A model generated the notes under the pieces. It was not told the origin of the DNA. It saw only the letters and a list, made by a program, of their open reading frames with translations, and did not search any database. The position numbers were made by a program, and so were the translations under genes. Shown piece by piece: positions 33,596 to 43,349 of a stretch of DNA of 64,000 nucleotides. Position 1 is the stretch's first letter, and each line of letters opens with the position of its first letter. The DNA comes from Notolepis coatsorum (lineage: Eukaryota > Chordata > Actinopteri > Aulopiformes > Paralepididae): assembly GCA_963971535.1 (NCBI GenBank), contig OZ020598.1, positions 90,564,520 through 90,628,519 of the forward strand. Direction: 5' to 3'.

Positions 33596-35218
33596 TCATA
33601 GGGTTATAGGGTCATGGTCATCATCGATTGTGTCTGGGAGTCGGGGCAGTTCTATGAGCCTCGCCACGGGACGGGTGTAAGTGCGACCCTGGACGAGCAC
33701 TTCAGCTGCTCGGACCTTGCCGTCGGCACCGGTGATCACTTTGCTTACGCGGCCGGCCGGCCACATAGCTCTGGGCAGTGATTGATCAATAATCATGACG
33801 ACTGTTCCTTCTGTCAAATTGTCTCTCTGGGCTCGCTGCAGTAGAAGCAATTCTGCTTCCTCGTAGTTAGCTGCTGACATATCAGCGGGGGACTTGCACT
33901 CCGGGTGGTACCGCAGGAATGTTCTTTGTTGTGCACTCTCTATGGACGTGCAATCGTCTATGTTAGGGTCGGTGGAGGCTACGGTGCTCAATCCACAGAA
34001 CACAGACTTCTTATTTTCCACCTCCTCTGGACTTGCTTCCCTCGGGATAGGCATGGGCCACTGTCCTTCCGGGAGTCTTAGGAATGCGGGGCCGTCACTG
34101 TAGACATTGCGACGGGTGAGGTCATCCAGGGGCATCCCCCGGGTGATGACGTCAGCTGGGTTCTGTTTTGTATCAACGTAGCGCCACTCTGTTTCTCCGG
34201 TTAACTCTTCGGTTAAGTCTTGAATCTCGGTGACTCTGACTCCCACGAAGACTTTGTACTTGCATGAGTCCGATTTGATCCAGGCGAGTACCGTCGTGGA
34301 ATCTGACCACAGGATTGTTCTAGACACCGGTATGATGAGCTCACGTTGGATGAGCGTGGCTAGGTGCGCTCCGGCTAGGGCTGCGCAGAGCTCTAGACGT
34401 GGGATAGATTGTTGCTTGCGTGGGGCTATTCTCGAGCGGGCGAGGACAAATGCTGTGTAGATCTCTCCCCCCTTCTCTTGGGCCCGCAAGTAGGCTACTG
34501 ATCCGTATGCGACCTCTGAGGCGTCACTGAAGACGTGTAAGTCCATTTTACATGTCTCTGGCCTCACCGTGGGTGGGAAGTAGCTTCGGCGCATATTAAC
34601 GCCTGGGAGTGAGTGGAGCTCCATCTCCCACTCTCTCCAGGTGGATGCAAGGTGTGCGGGAATGGGGTCGTCCCAGCCCTGGTCCTTGTCCCACAATGCT
34701 CGTACAATCATTTTTGCCCTGGTGGTGTACGGTAGAATACATCCTAGCGGGTCATATTGTCGGGCGAGTGTTGTGTACACACTCCGTCTGGTGGTCGGCG
34801 CCGCCGCCGGCCTTCCCTGCTCCGTAGTCAGGGGCTTGTGTCTGTAGTGAAGCGAATCTGTTTTGAATCGCCACACCAATCCCAGGGTCATCTCCTGGGC
34901 TTCTCCCGGGATTGTAGCCATCCAGGTCTCGCTGCTGGCTGCCTTGTCCTCGGAGGAGAGGCTGCGCAGTACTTGCGGATCGCTGCTGGCCCACTGCCTG
35001 AGATCAAAGCCGCCTTTGATCAATGAGGCGCGGAGTTTAATCAGGAGAGCCTCGGCTTCTTCCTGGGTTGAAAGGCTTTGTAGACAGTTGTCTACGTAGA
35101 AGCTGTTCTTTACGCTGTGTCGGACCTCTTCGTCCGCTGCTGGGTCCTCTGCTACATGTTTCTGTAGTGCAAATGTAGCACAGCAGGGGCTGCACGTCGT
35201 TCCGAAGGGGAGGACTTC
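33596..35218 (-). pseudogene. BEL Pol second part: RT palm, RNase H, Pol C-terminus
   Basis: This continues the frame of the upstream ORF after an in-frame TAG at 35219-35221. The RT active-site box reads YVDN (about 35080), not the usual YVDD, which may be normal for this lineage. RNase H has D in HVFSDAS, E in PRLELCAALAG, D in LWSDSTTVLAW and a final D in ADVITRG. After LLLQRAQRDN the chain jumps straight to a C-terminal domain (EGTVVMIIDQ, WPAGRVSKV, RPVARLIELP). The zinc-binding and DDE parts of integrase, which belong between these in BEL elements, are missing at about 33812-33822. Confidence 0.85.
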
Positions 35219-38200
35219 CTATTGGTAGATGGCTGGGTGCTCATCTCCTGGCTTCTCTCTCCATAGGAACCGTAACAGGGGCTTGTCCGCCTCTACTAGT
35301 CTCACCTGCAGGAACATTCCTTTAATGTCCCCGCTGATGGCCACCTTTTCCTGGCGGAAGCGGAGTAGAACGCCGAGTAGGGAGGGGCCGAGTGTGGGAC
35401 CGGGCAGTAACTCTTTATTCAGATTTTGGGATCCGATCTGGTAGCTGCAGTTAAATACTATGCGGTCTTTACCGTTGTGATGGACCTTGTGGTGAGGCAC
35501 GTACCACGATTCAGTGGTCTGGTCAGCCTCTTTAATGTCCATCTTTGTGACGTGTCCCGCTGTGATGAGCTTCTCAATCTCAGCGCGGTATACACTCTCT
35601 TGGGCGGGGTTCTTGGCTAAGCGCCGCTCCGTGTTCAGCAGGTACCGTTCTGTGGCGTCTGTCTTGGCGTGGAAAGTAGGCATTCCTTCTCGCCGCAGGA
35701 ATGGCGTGGCGTATCTCAACACGCCGTTGACCGGGACTCTCTTGGTCCCTGTCTCGAGGAGGTGAATGGCGTAAATGTCATCTTTAGAGCGAATGTCTTT
35801 CTTTCCGTTCTTAAAGGGCATTTGTTCCAAGGTCCATAGCCGCTCTACATGTTGCAGGAGTGCGGTTTCTCCCTCTGTGACTCGGGAGTGGAGACATCTA
35901 GTGGCTGTACTTCGGTTGAGAGATTTGGCGAGCGGGCCTTGGAGAGTCCATCCCAAACGGGTCTCGACTGCTGCAGGACAGCCTCGGGGTCCGGTATGAA
36001 CCCGGTCTATCGGGACAATGAGGTCTGCATGGTCGGAGCCTATCAACAGGGTCGGCATAGCATTGTCTATGAGCGGGATCGGTAACTTGCGCAGATGTAC
36101 ATATTTCTCCATCAGCTTGGCGACGGGGTATGTGTACCGCGACAGTCCTATTTCTTGGCTGGTGAAAGCGTCTGTAATCTGGTACCGTCGCTCAGGCTGG
36201 CCGCTTGCTGCGATAGAGAATGAGACATTCTCGCCCTTTATCGTCTTCAAATCTCGTCTTATTGTCCGAATTGTCATTTGGGTTTCGCTTCCCCGCAGCC
36301 CTAGCTGGGCCGCAGCGGAGGCGAGCAGAAGGGTCTTCTCGGACCCGTCATCGAGGACAGCGTAAGTGTCCAGGACTTTATTCTGGTAGCTTAGTGTCAC
36401 ACGCACTACTTTTAGGAGTACTCGGGCTCCACTGCTGCTGGCGGGATCGATGTACATGACGCTCGCTTTGCTGCTGGATGGTGCGGGTGGAGGGCGCCGT
36501 CTGTTACTGTCGTGAAGTATGTCCAGATGGGCTCCATCGCACTTGGTGCACCTTTTCTTTAAGCGGCATTCGGCTGCCATGTGTGAGCGCGCACAGCGAA
36601 AACAGCGCTTGTTGGACTTTATCCATTGACTTGCTTCCTCCGCGTTCAGCTTGGGGAAGGAGTCACATTGCGCTAGCCAGTGTTCTTTCTCACAGTAGGG
36701 GCACACTATCTTCCACTTCTCCGTTCTGGAGGGGGTACTGTGGCTCCTGCTGCTCGGTACTGACTCCGATTGGTGCATCACAGTCACCGATCTTCTTCCA
36801 TCATTTAGTCGTCTGGTTCCTTCTCTGGAGCCAGGGGTGCTTTGTCCGAATGTATCTAGCCGTAGGCTGCTGACTTCTCTCGCCAGGAAGTCTGCTAGAT
36901 CGAGGAGGTTCGGTTCGGGGCCATTCGGGTCTCGGTGGTCCCTCTGTCGCCTAAAACGCTCCTGTCGAGCGGGCGGCAGCTTCTCCAAGATCCTTTCCAC
37001 ATTTGAGTTGGCGTAAAGTTCATGCCTCCCCTTCTCTCTCTGCGCTCCCAACATCCCTACCAGGGACTGCACTCTGATGGACAGGTCGTCCAGTGCTCGA
37101 TTGTCTATTGCTGGGGGTAAGCGGTCGATGTGTCGGATCTCCTGGATCACGTAATCCCATATGCGCCCATACCTCTGGTCCAATGCTACCAGCGCTGCTG
37201 TGTATGGGGTGGTGGAAGTCGCGTAGGCGAGCGCTATATTATGTGCGCGGGGTACCTTTAAGTGCTTCAGTAGGATGGCGTATTTGTGGCGTTCATCCAA
37301 TACATCCACCAACATGGTCTCCAGACACATGCGGAGTTCTGTATACTGGGCCCGGTTCTCTTGGGTGAAGTCGGGTACCATAGGTGTGCCAATGTATGAC
37401 GCTGACTGTGGATACATCGGCGAGCGTTGGGGGAGAGGCCTCCTAGGCGAGTCTCCTCCCGCTCCTTGGTATGGGCTGGTACCGGCAGTGTACCATGGCC
37501 CGCTTGTCCAGGTGCTGTTCCTCGGTGCGGGTCGTGCGTCGTGCTCACCCGTGTATAGAGTCGGGGGTCTGTAGCGCAGCTCCGCGGGAGTATAGCCTGG
37601 GCTGTACCGGACCTCCTGGTCCGGTAGAGTACTGTGCTGTCGTCGGGCGTGGTTCTCCTCCTCTTCCTCTTCGTCTTCAGTTAGGTCATCCAGTGCTTGT
37701 AGTCTCTGGTTTAGCCTCTCCACAGGATATGCTGCTCCTTCCCGGTTGCTAGGTCTCGCTTGGACCGGTGGGGGGAGGTGGTCTGTGGGGGGTATAGACC
37801 TCGTCTGTTGGTCAAGTTCAGGGTTGTTTACTCGGCTAGGGGATGCCGCCCTGGAGGTGTGTCTAGACGAGTTCCTGGAGCCTCTGGCGGAGGGAGAGGG
37901 TGTTGTCCGTCTGATCAGCTGTTCTATTAGTTGCGCTTGCTGTCTGTCGCGCTCTGCGTCCCGTAGAGCACCAGCAGCTTCTCGCTGGCTGTCTGCTCGG
38001 TCTCGGGCCACATTCTCTTCCCTCTGAATGCGTCTTATTTCTAGACGTATATGCTCTTCTTCGCTCCGCTGCTGGATCTGCAGTCGGTCGCGTTCAGCAG
38101 CAGCGTTCAGGCTGATGAGGAAGGCCTGCTGTAGGGTCCTCTCTGCCTCGCTGGGAGAAGGCGGTTGTATAGGGGAGCCTTCCCTCGGGGTACTCCTTGC

Positions 38201-38599
38201 GGAGCCTTGGAGCTCTATCTCCACGGTGCTCTCCCCGTCTTCTTCCGTGCCGAGTTCTCTCTCGGTAGCGTTGTATTCCTCCCGGGACTCATCGGGGACT
38301 ACTTCTTCAGTACTGGCGGGGTGTGAAGTCATGTCTGGTTCCCACTGGTCCCCACCGTGAACTTGGTCAGTTACATTAGAACCCGTAGGGGCCTCTATGG
38401 TCGGGGTAGTCTGGGCGTTGGGGTTAGACATACTTTTACTTTCTAGTTTTACCGCGTTTACTGTTAGTAGAAGACTAGGTTGTTGACTGACAGCGTAAGC
38501 CTCTAAGTACTGAGGGAGCCGTCGTTCGCGCTGCGGGCGTTGGTTAGGAGGATCGTTTCGTGGAGTGTTCATCATAGGCCATTTCAATATTAATAACAC
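35219..38599 (-). CDS. BEL Gag-protease-RT N-terminal polyprotein
   Basis: 1126 codons without a stop. An acidic, Pro-rich N-terminus (about 60-150) is followed by a Glu/Arg-rich probable coiled coil (150-232). The Gag capsid-like region (about 405-560, DUF1759 type) precedes zinc motifs at about 633-695 (CPYCEKEHWLAQC, CFRCARSHMAAEC, CTKCDGAH). The retropepsin motif VLDDGS is near 748-753. The RT N-terminus from about 985 carries the first catalytic Asp in SGDIKGMFLQV. The ORF begins just after the primer-binding site; internal Met codons a few residues on (MMNTPRND) could be the real start. It ends at a TAG within RT, which truncates Pol. Confidence 0.88.
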   Translation of the reverse strand: MLLILKWPMMNTPRNDPPNQRPQRERRLPQYLEAYAVSQQPSLLLTVNAVKLESKSMSNPNAQTTPTIEAPTGSNVTDQVHGGDQWEPDMTSHPASTEEVVPDESREEYNATERELGTEEDGESTVEIELQGSARSTPREGSPIQPPSPSEAERTLQQAFLISLNAAAERDRLQIQQRSEEEHIRLEIRRIQREENVARDRADSQREAAGALRDAERDRQQAQLIEQLIRRTTPSPSARGSRNSSRHTSRAASPSRVNNPELDQQTRSIPPTDHLPPPVQARPSNREGAAYPVERLNQRLQALDDLTEDEEEEEENHARRQHSTLPDQEVRYSPGYTPAELRYRPPTLYTGEHDARPAPRNSTWTSGPWYTAGTSPYQGAGGDSPRRPLPQRSPMYPQSASYIGTPMVPDFTQENRAQYTELRMCLETMLVDVLDERHKYAILLKHLKVPRAHNIALAYATSTTPYTAALVALDQRYGRIWDYVIQEIRHIDRLPPAIDNRALDDLSIRVQSLVGMLGAQREKGRHELYANSNVERILEKLPPARQERFRRQRDHRDPNGPEPNLLDLADFLAREVSSLRLDTFGQSTPGSREGTRRLNDGRRSVTVMHQSESVPSSRSHSTPSRTEKWKIVCPYCEKEHWLAQCDSFPKLNAEEASQWIKSNKRCFRCARSHMAAECRLKKRCTKCDGAHLDILHDSNRRRPPPAPSSSKASVMYIDPASSSGARVLLKVVRVTLSYQNKVLDTYAVLDDGSEKTLLLASAAAQLGLRGSETQMTIRTIRRDLKTIKGENVSFSIAASGQPERRYQITDAFTSQEIGLSRYTYPVAKLMEKYVHLRKLPIPLIDNAMPTLLIGSDHADLIVPIDRVHTGPRGCPAAVETRLGWTLQGPLAKSLNRSTATRCLHSRVTEGETALLQHVERLWTLEQMPFKNGKKDIRSKDDIYAIHLLETGTKRVPVNGVLRYATPFLRREGMPTFHAKTDATERYLLNTERRLAKNPAQESVYRAEIEKLITAGHVTKMDIKEADQTTESWYVPHHKVHHNGKDRIVFNCSYQIGSQNLNKELLPGPTLGPSLLGVLLRFRQEKVAISGDIKGMFLQVRLVEADKPLLRFLWREKPGDEHPAIYQ

Positions 38600-38624
38600 T
38601 ATATTAATATTACACTAATTACCC

Positions 38625-38641
38625 TCCGGCTCGAAGGACCA
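38625..38641 (-). other. Primer-binding site (tRNA-Tyr)
   Basis: Plus-strand TCCGGCTCGAAGGACCA equals the last 14 bases plus CCA of eukaryotic tRNA-Tyr, so on the minus strand it would pair with that tRNA. It lies two bases inside the 5' LTR, the standard place. The tRNA identity is from memory of the Tyr acceptor and T-arm sequence. Confidence 0.8.
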
Positions 38642-38643
38642 AT

Positions 38644-40073
38644 TGTAACTGAGGGGTACAATTCCCTGACTGTATTACTAGATATGATACTTACTACCAC
38701 TACCTTTGTACTTAATATTCGGCCACCCAGTACACGGCATAAATATATTATGATGAACACTGTCACGTAGATGAAACGGATCCAACACAAATGTACGAAT
38801 TAGAAATAGGTCTTTATTTCTACACAGCGATGGTGTGTAGAGCAAGCACTTAATCAAATCAATCACATTTATGAATGGAATTAGTATGCACTTTTATGGC
38901 AAGAGTACTCGTCGGTATATCAATAGAGAATGTCCAATCTCTGAAGGCGCAGGTGGTACATATACGACCTGGAATAGTTTAAGGAATAACAGCAATGATA
39001 CTTTAATGATTATATACTGGATACGCTAGGGGGGGTTAATCCGGTCGCTTGTAAGCCGACAGGAGTAGGAGGGGGGGGGGGGTAGAATCCGGCTGCCTCA
39101 TCCGGCCAAGGGTATCCCAGGTGAACCCACTGTAGTGCCGTTCAATGCGCCGGCGATCCTTGGACCACAGATGAAAGCAGGTGGACTCTTTGTGGGCCGG
39201 CGTCCGGTCCACGGGGGAGAGACGTGAAGCGACCTCGTCTTGCAGAGCGTCTCCTCACCTTGCGTCCTCTCCAGGGGGGGGGGTTCCAACACACGGCAGT
39301 GTCGGGGGTCTTTATCCATGGAATAATCAACGTATACAAAGCATAATCCGTGCCGGGGAAGGCGGGCTGTCGTCGGTAGAATAATCCGGTATACAGGTCC
39401 ACTCGCTCGTCGGCTCTGGGGCTCCTCGGGTGCAGCTTCACGTGGGGTCAACCACCCTGGATAAGCAGCCAGTTCTCTGCCCGAAACGATGGGGTACTGA
39501 CTACGGTAGTATTCTCACCGCACGAAGCACTATATATTAACAGACTATTATTAGCTTAATAGACTACGTCCAACTCGACGATATAGTGCCAAATATGACT
39601 ATTCAAATATTAATATACACGATGTCTCAATACCGATGGTAGGCGAACTTGGCCTTACTCCCACACGTGGCGTCGCGGGGAGGCTTTACGTCTGTGACTC
39701 TATTGGAGGGTAAGAAACTGGACTGAAAAGAAAGTCCTACTTTAGTAGCGCAGTATATATACGCACTATGAACAAATAGTCCCATTAGTGGTGCGGTAGT
39801 CAGATTCCTACGCGGAACTAGGACTTGTTCGTACATGTGGAGCGGTACGTTTGAACTGGGTCTGAGGGGTATGGCAGCCTGGCACCAAGGTCTCGACCAA
39901 TAGTAGAATGGAGACTATTATGGGATGTTCAGTAGGCTAGAATGGATATTCAATGCATATTGTACAAGGAATATACAAGGGATATCAGGGAATATTAGAG
40001 AATATACAAATACAATTAAATATATATATATAAATAAATATATATATTCGGTTTAATCTGGCCCTTCACAACA
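38644..40073 (-). repeat. BEL 5' LTR
   Basis: Same sequence as 32057-33487. An AT-rich run (TATATATATATAAATAAATA) lies near its plus-strand right end. Confidence 0.93.
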
Positions 40074-40245
40074 ATCATGGTTCAGCTTGTGTACCACAGT
40101 TAGTGGTGTGCATTTTGAAAGGTTGTCTGGAGACTAGAGAGTTTTCAAGAAACACAATGGAGACACAAACCCAACCATGCCATACCATGCTAGACCATGG
40201 CTAACCACAGCCAGACTGAACATAGCTAATGGAGACAAGGCATTT
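40074..40245. mobile_element. MITE-like element, right part
   Basis: It contains AACCATGCCATACCATGC-type repeats and ends GCTAATGGAGACAAGGCAT, the inverse of the left part near 30258. Its start, ATCATGG, resembles GTATCATC just before the LINE B tail at 30398-30405. Confidence 0.45.
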
Positions 40246-40474
40246 TACATGCTCAAACAGTTTGAAATACAAGATCAATTTCTGTTATAATTTGTGAAAC
40301 ATACTGTAGCAATCTCACCAATATACTTAATGTCCACAGGTTGCATAAGAATCTATTGCTTTATTGAAATAAATATCATTAATAGTGACTGACACAGCTG
40401 CATTCTGCTGTAGATGCATTGCCACTGCATTATTACTGCACCGCGCTAAAATCAGATGAACGATTAGTCTACAA
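40246..40474. other. Unclassified sequence
   Basis: No supported feature. Confidence 0.3.
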
Positions 40475-40642
40475 CAGTGGTTCCCAAACTTTTTCAATCA
40501 GACCCCACTTGGGTAATTGGAAATATTTCCGAGCCCCACCTAACCACCTATATGTAGGCTAGACATTGGTGTTTATCAGTTTTGGTAGGCTAAATTAATA
40601 TTATTGTAATATTTTCCGCACCTCACACTTTGGGAACCACTG
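40475..40642. mobile_element. 168-bp hAT MITE
   Basis: Termini CAGTGGTTCCCAAACTTTTT and, inverted, CAGTGGTTCCCAAAGTGTG. Flanking octamers GTCTACAA and CTCTACCA agree at six of eight positions, consistent with an old hAT TSD. Confidence 0.75.
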
Positions 40643-40842
40643 CTCTACCACCATGCACAGTGTCGACTAGTGGCTTTGATAGTCGATTAGTGACTAGCTG
40701 GCTATTCTGTGAAACCCCTACTGTATCGTGTCATGATATATCACAATATGAAAATGTGACAAATATGCATCGTTCAAGATCATCAAGGCTGTCATGTTAT
40801 TTACTATACATTATACACTACTTTCATTCAAGTAAAGCGTGT
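40643..40842. other. Unclassified sequence
   Basis: A short segment between the MITE and the 35-bp array. No feature. Confidence 0.3.
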
Positions 40843-42317
40843 GTAGAGAGATAGGGGTTAAGTAAAGTGTGTGTGCATAGAGATAATGTAGGGGTTAAGT
40901 AAGGTGTGTATAAAGAGATAGTGTAGGGGTTAAGTAAAGCGTGCATAGAGATAGTGTAGGGGTTAAGTAAAGCGTGTGTAGAGAGACAGTGTAGGGGTTA
41001 AGTAAGGTGTGAATAGAGAGATAGTGTAGGGGTTAAGTAAGGTGTGAGTAGAGAGATAGTGTAGGGGTTAAGTAAGGTGTGAGTAGAGAGATAGGGGTTA
41101 AGTAAAGCGTGAGTACAGAGATAGTGTAGGGGTTAAGTATAGCGTGCATAGAGAGATAGTGTAGGGGTTAAGTATAGCGTGCATAGAGAGATAGTGTAGG
41201 GGTTAAGTATAGCGTGCATAGAGAGATAGTGTAGGGGTTAAGTAAGGTGTGAGTAGAGAGATAGTGTAGGGGTTAAGTAAAGCGTGAGTAGAGAGATAGT
41301 GTAGGGGTTAAGTATAGCGTGAGTAGAGAGATAGTGTAGGGGTTAAGTATAGCGTGCATAGAGAGATAGTGTAGGGGTTAAGTATAGCGTGAGTAGAGAG
41401 ATAGTGTAGGGGTTAAGTATAGCGTGCATAGAGAGATAGTGTAGGGGTTAAGTAAAGCATGTGTAGAGAGATATGGGTTAAGTAAAGCGTGTGTAGAGAG
41501 ATAGTGTAGGGGTTAAGTAAAGCGTGCATAGAGAGATAGTGTAGGGGTTAAGTATAGCATGTGTAGAGAGATAGTGTAGGGGTTAAGTATAGCGTGCATA
41601 GAGAGATAGTGTAGGGGTTAAGTAAAGCATGTGTAGAGAGATAGTGTAGGGGTTAAGTATAGCGTGCATAGAGAGATAGTGTAGGGGTTAAGTAAGGTGT
41701 GAGTAGAGAGATAGTGTAGGGGTTAAGTAAAGCGTGAGTAGAGAGATAGTGTAGGGGTTAAGTATAGCGTGTGTAGAGAGATAGTGTAGGGGTTAAGTAA
41801 AGCGTGAGTAGAGAGATAGTGTAGGGGTTAAGTATAGCGTGAGTAGAGAGATAGTGTAGGGGTTAAGTATAGCGTGCATAGAGAGATAGTGTAGGGGTTA
41901 AGTAAAGCGTGCATAGAGAGATAGTGTAGGGGTTAAGTAAAGCGTGCATAGAGAGATAGTGTAGGGCAGGGATCGGCAATAGGCGGCCCGCGGGCCGACA
42001 TTGGCCCGCCAGCAATAATTTCTGGCCCGTCAGATTATTTTGAGAATATGATATTTATTTTACGCGCAGGAAATATTCACTCGGGACGCCAGGGTGTCTT
42101 TTATTGTGAAGCTGTATCTATCTACCGGTAGTCATCAATAGCACTATAGCCAATTGAAATGCTAGAAATGGTCACGTGGACTGGGAGAACCAATGGAATA
42201 GTCCCTAACGAACTTTCACTTCCGCGTTCGAGATGGAGCGAGTAACAAAATGTGTTAAAAAACAAAACAAACATCTTTGGATAGGGAAATGCAACAGGGA
42301 AATATAACGCTTCTTTT

Positions 42318-42558
42318 AATAAACAGGAGCCATACTTAAAATACGGGTTTATTGCAACAGGTCGGTGATTCTTGCGTGCCGAGCCGACGTCCTCTCTGCA
42401 TAATATGTGGCGACAACAACAACGAGGAAATGGTTGTTATTACAACTGTGTTCAAGTTGGCAGATAAAGTAGCTGCATTCAACGCCAATCTGGAATTGGA
42501 GGGCGGCGAGTGGATATGTGACATGTTTCAAACATTAGCAGGGATTTTGGAGGACTGA
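42318..42558 (+). pseudogene. hAT transposase-like N-terminal remnant
   Basis: Broken frames encode LKYGFIATG-like and PLCIICGDN peptides, then FKLADKVAAFNANLELEGGEW and MFQTLAGIL. This order is reminiscent of the Charlie/GTF2IRD2-type hAT transposases, in which a KYGF segment precedes a CxxC zinc ribbon-like element. The stretches are in different frames with gaps, and no catalytic residues are present. Assignment is by eye. Confidence 0.45.
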
Positions 42559-42655
42559 ACAACAAACAAGGTATGGTGAGTCGTGTTTTCATGCATTCTG
42601 TCTTCTGATCTGTTCATCACCCGCCGCGGTGATCTGCAACAGCTGATCTGCTGTT

Positions 42656-42738
42656 CATGAATGAATGAATGAAAACTTTATTTAACAGATTGCAGAATGG
42701 GTACAATACAGTACGGCGCAATACACACAATTGTTAAG
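42656..42738 (-). mobile_element. LINE B tail piece, unedited form
   Basis: A GAAT run, then GAAAACTTTATTTAACAGAT and TGCAGAATGGGTACAATACA, to TTGTTAAG. It matches the other LINE B tails. Confidence 0.85.
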
Positions 42739-42761
42739 CTGATCTGCAACAGCTGAGAGCT

Positions 42762-42882
42762 GTTCATGAATGAATGGATGAGTGAGAACTTTGTTTGGCG
42801 GATTGCAGAGTGGGTGCAGTGCAGTGCGGCGCAGTGCACACGGTTGTTGGGGGGATGCAGACCAGAGAAAAACGTTTGTCTT
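42762..42882 (-). mobile_element. LINE B tail piece with clustered A-to-G changes
   Basis: The copy is preceded by the same GATCTGCAACAGCTGA...CTGTTCATGAATGAATG context as its neighbour. From 42777 to 42850 it differs from that neighbour only by A-to-G (GAACTTTGTTTGGCGGATTG, CAGAGTGGGTGCAGTGCAGT). From 42853 on (GGATGCAGACCAGAG) it looks like any other tail. Confidence 0.85.
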
Positions 42883-43204
42883 TTTTCAATATCAGTATAT
42901 TAAATTAGCCATTGTTTTTGATCCTGGCCCGCCAAGCAACGGCTTGGGGAAAATCTGGCCCGCGGCAAAACCTAATTGGCGACCCCTGGTGTAGGGGTTA
43001 AGTAAAGCATGTGTAGAGAGATAGTGTAGGGGTTAAGTATAGCGTGCATAGAGAGATAGTGTAGGGGTTAAGTATAGCGTGCATAGAGAGATACTGGGTT
43101 AAGTATAGCGTGCATAGAGAGATAGTGTAGGGGTTAAGTAAAGCGTGCATAGAGAGATAGTGTAGGGGTTAAGTATAGCATGTATAGAGAGATAGTGTAG
43201 GGGT

Positions 43205-43316
43205 TAGGGATGCCCCCCGGACCCCGGTTTTAAACGGGAACCGGTACTATATTAGAAAATACCGGAGTATTTATAAGCTCCGACGTCCTCGGTACTGCTA
43301 TCGATACTCTAGAGAA

Positions 43317-43349
<33 letters not shown>

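Larger units (their letters stand above)
32057..40073 (-). mobile_element. BEL/Pao LTR retrotransposon, integrase-deleted
   Basis: Two LTRs of about 1.43 kb (32057-33487 and 38644-40073) differ, as far as I can read, by one base in a G run, which implies a recent origin. A 17-nt primer-binding site complementary to the tRNA-Tyr 3' end lies at 38625-38641. A G-rich polypurine segment (minus-strand CAGGGGGTGGC) abuts the 3' LTR at 33488-33498. Gag, protease, RT and RNase H are present; the integrase core is absent. Flanking pentanucleotides differ (GCATG left, ATCAT right), so no TSD is visible. Confidence 0.92.
41967..42988. mobile_element. hAT transposon remnant (copy 2), TSD GTGTAGGG
   Basis: The element reads CAGGGATCGGCAATAGGCGG to GGCGACCCCTG, with the exact 8-bp TSD GTGTAGGG at 41959-41966 and 42989-42996. 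It is the same family as 285-1199. It holds a short transposase-like remnant (42318-42558) and two tandem LINE B tail pieces (42656-42738 and 42762-42882). Confidence 0.92.

Noticed and set aside
32057-40073. Endogenous retrovirus
   Set aside because: The Gag and Pol order, zinc motifs, protease type and tRNA-Tyr primer site fit BEL/Pao, and no envelope ORF is present.
42762-42852. APOBEC-type G-to-A change in the neighbouring copy instead of A-to-G in this one
   Set aside because: The other LINE B tails in the window carry A at the same positions, so A is ancestral.
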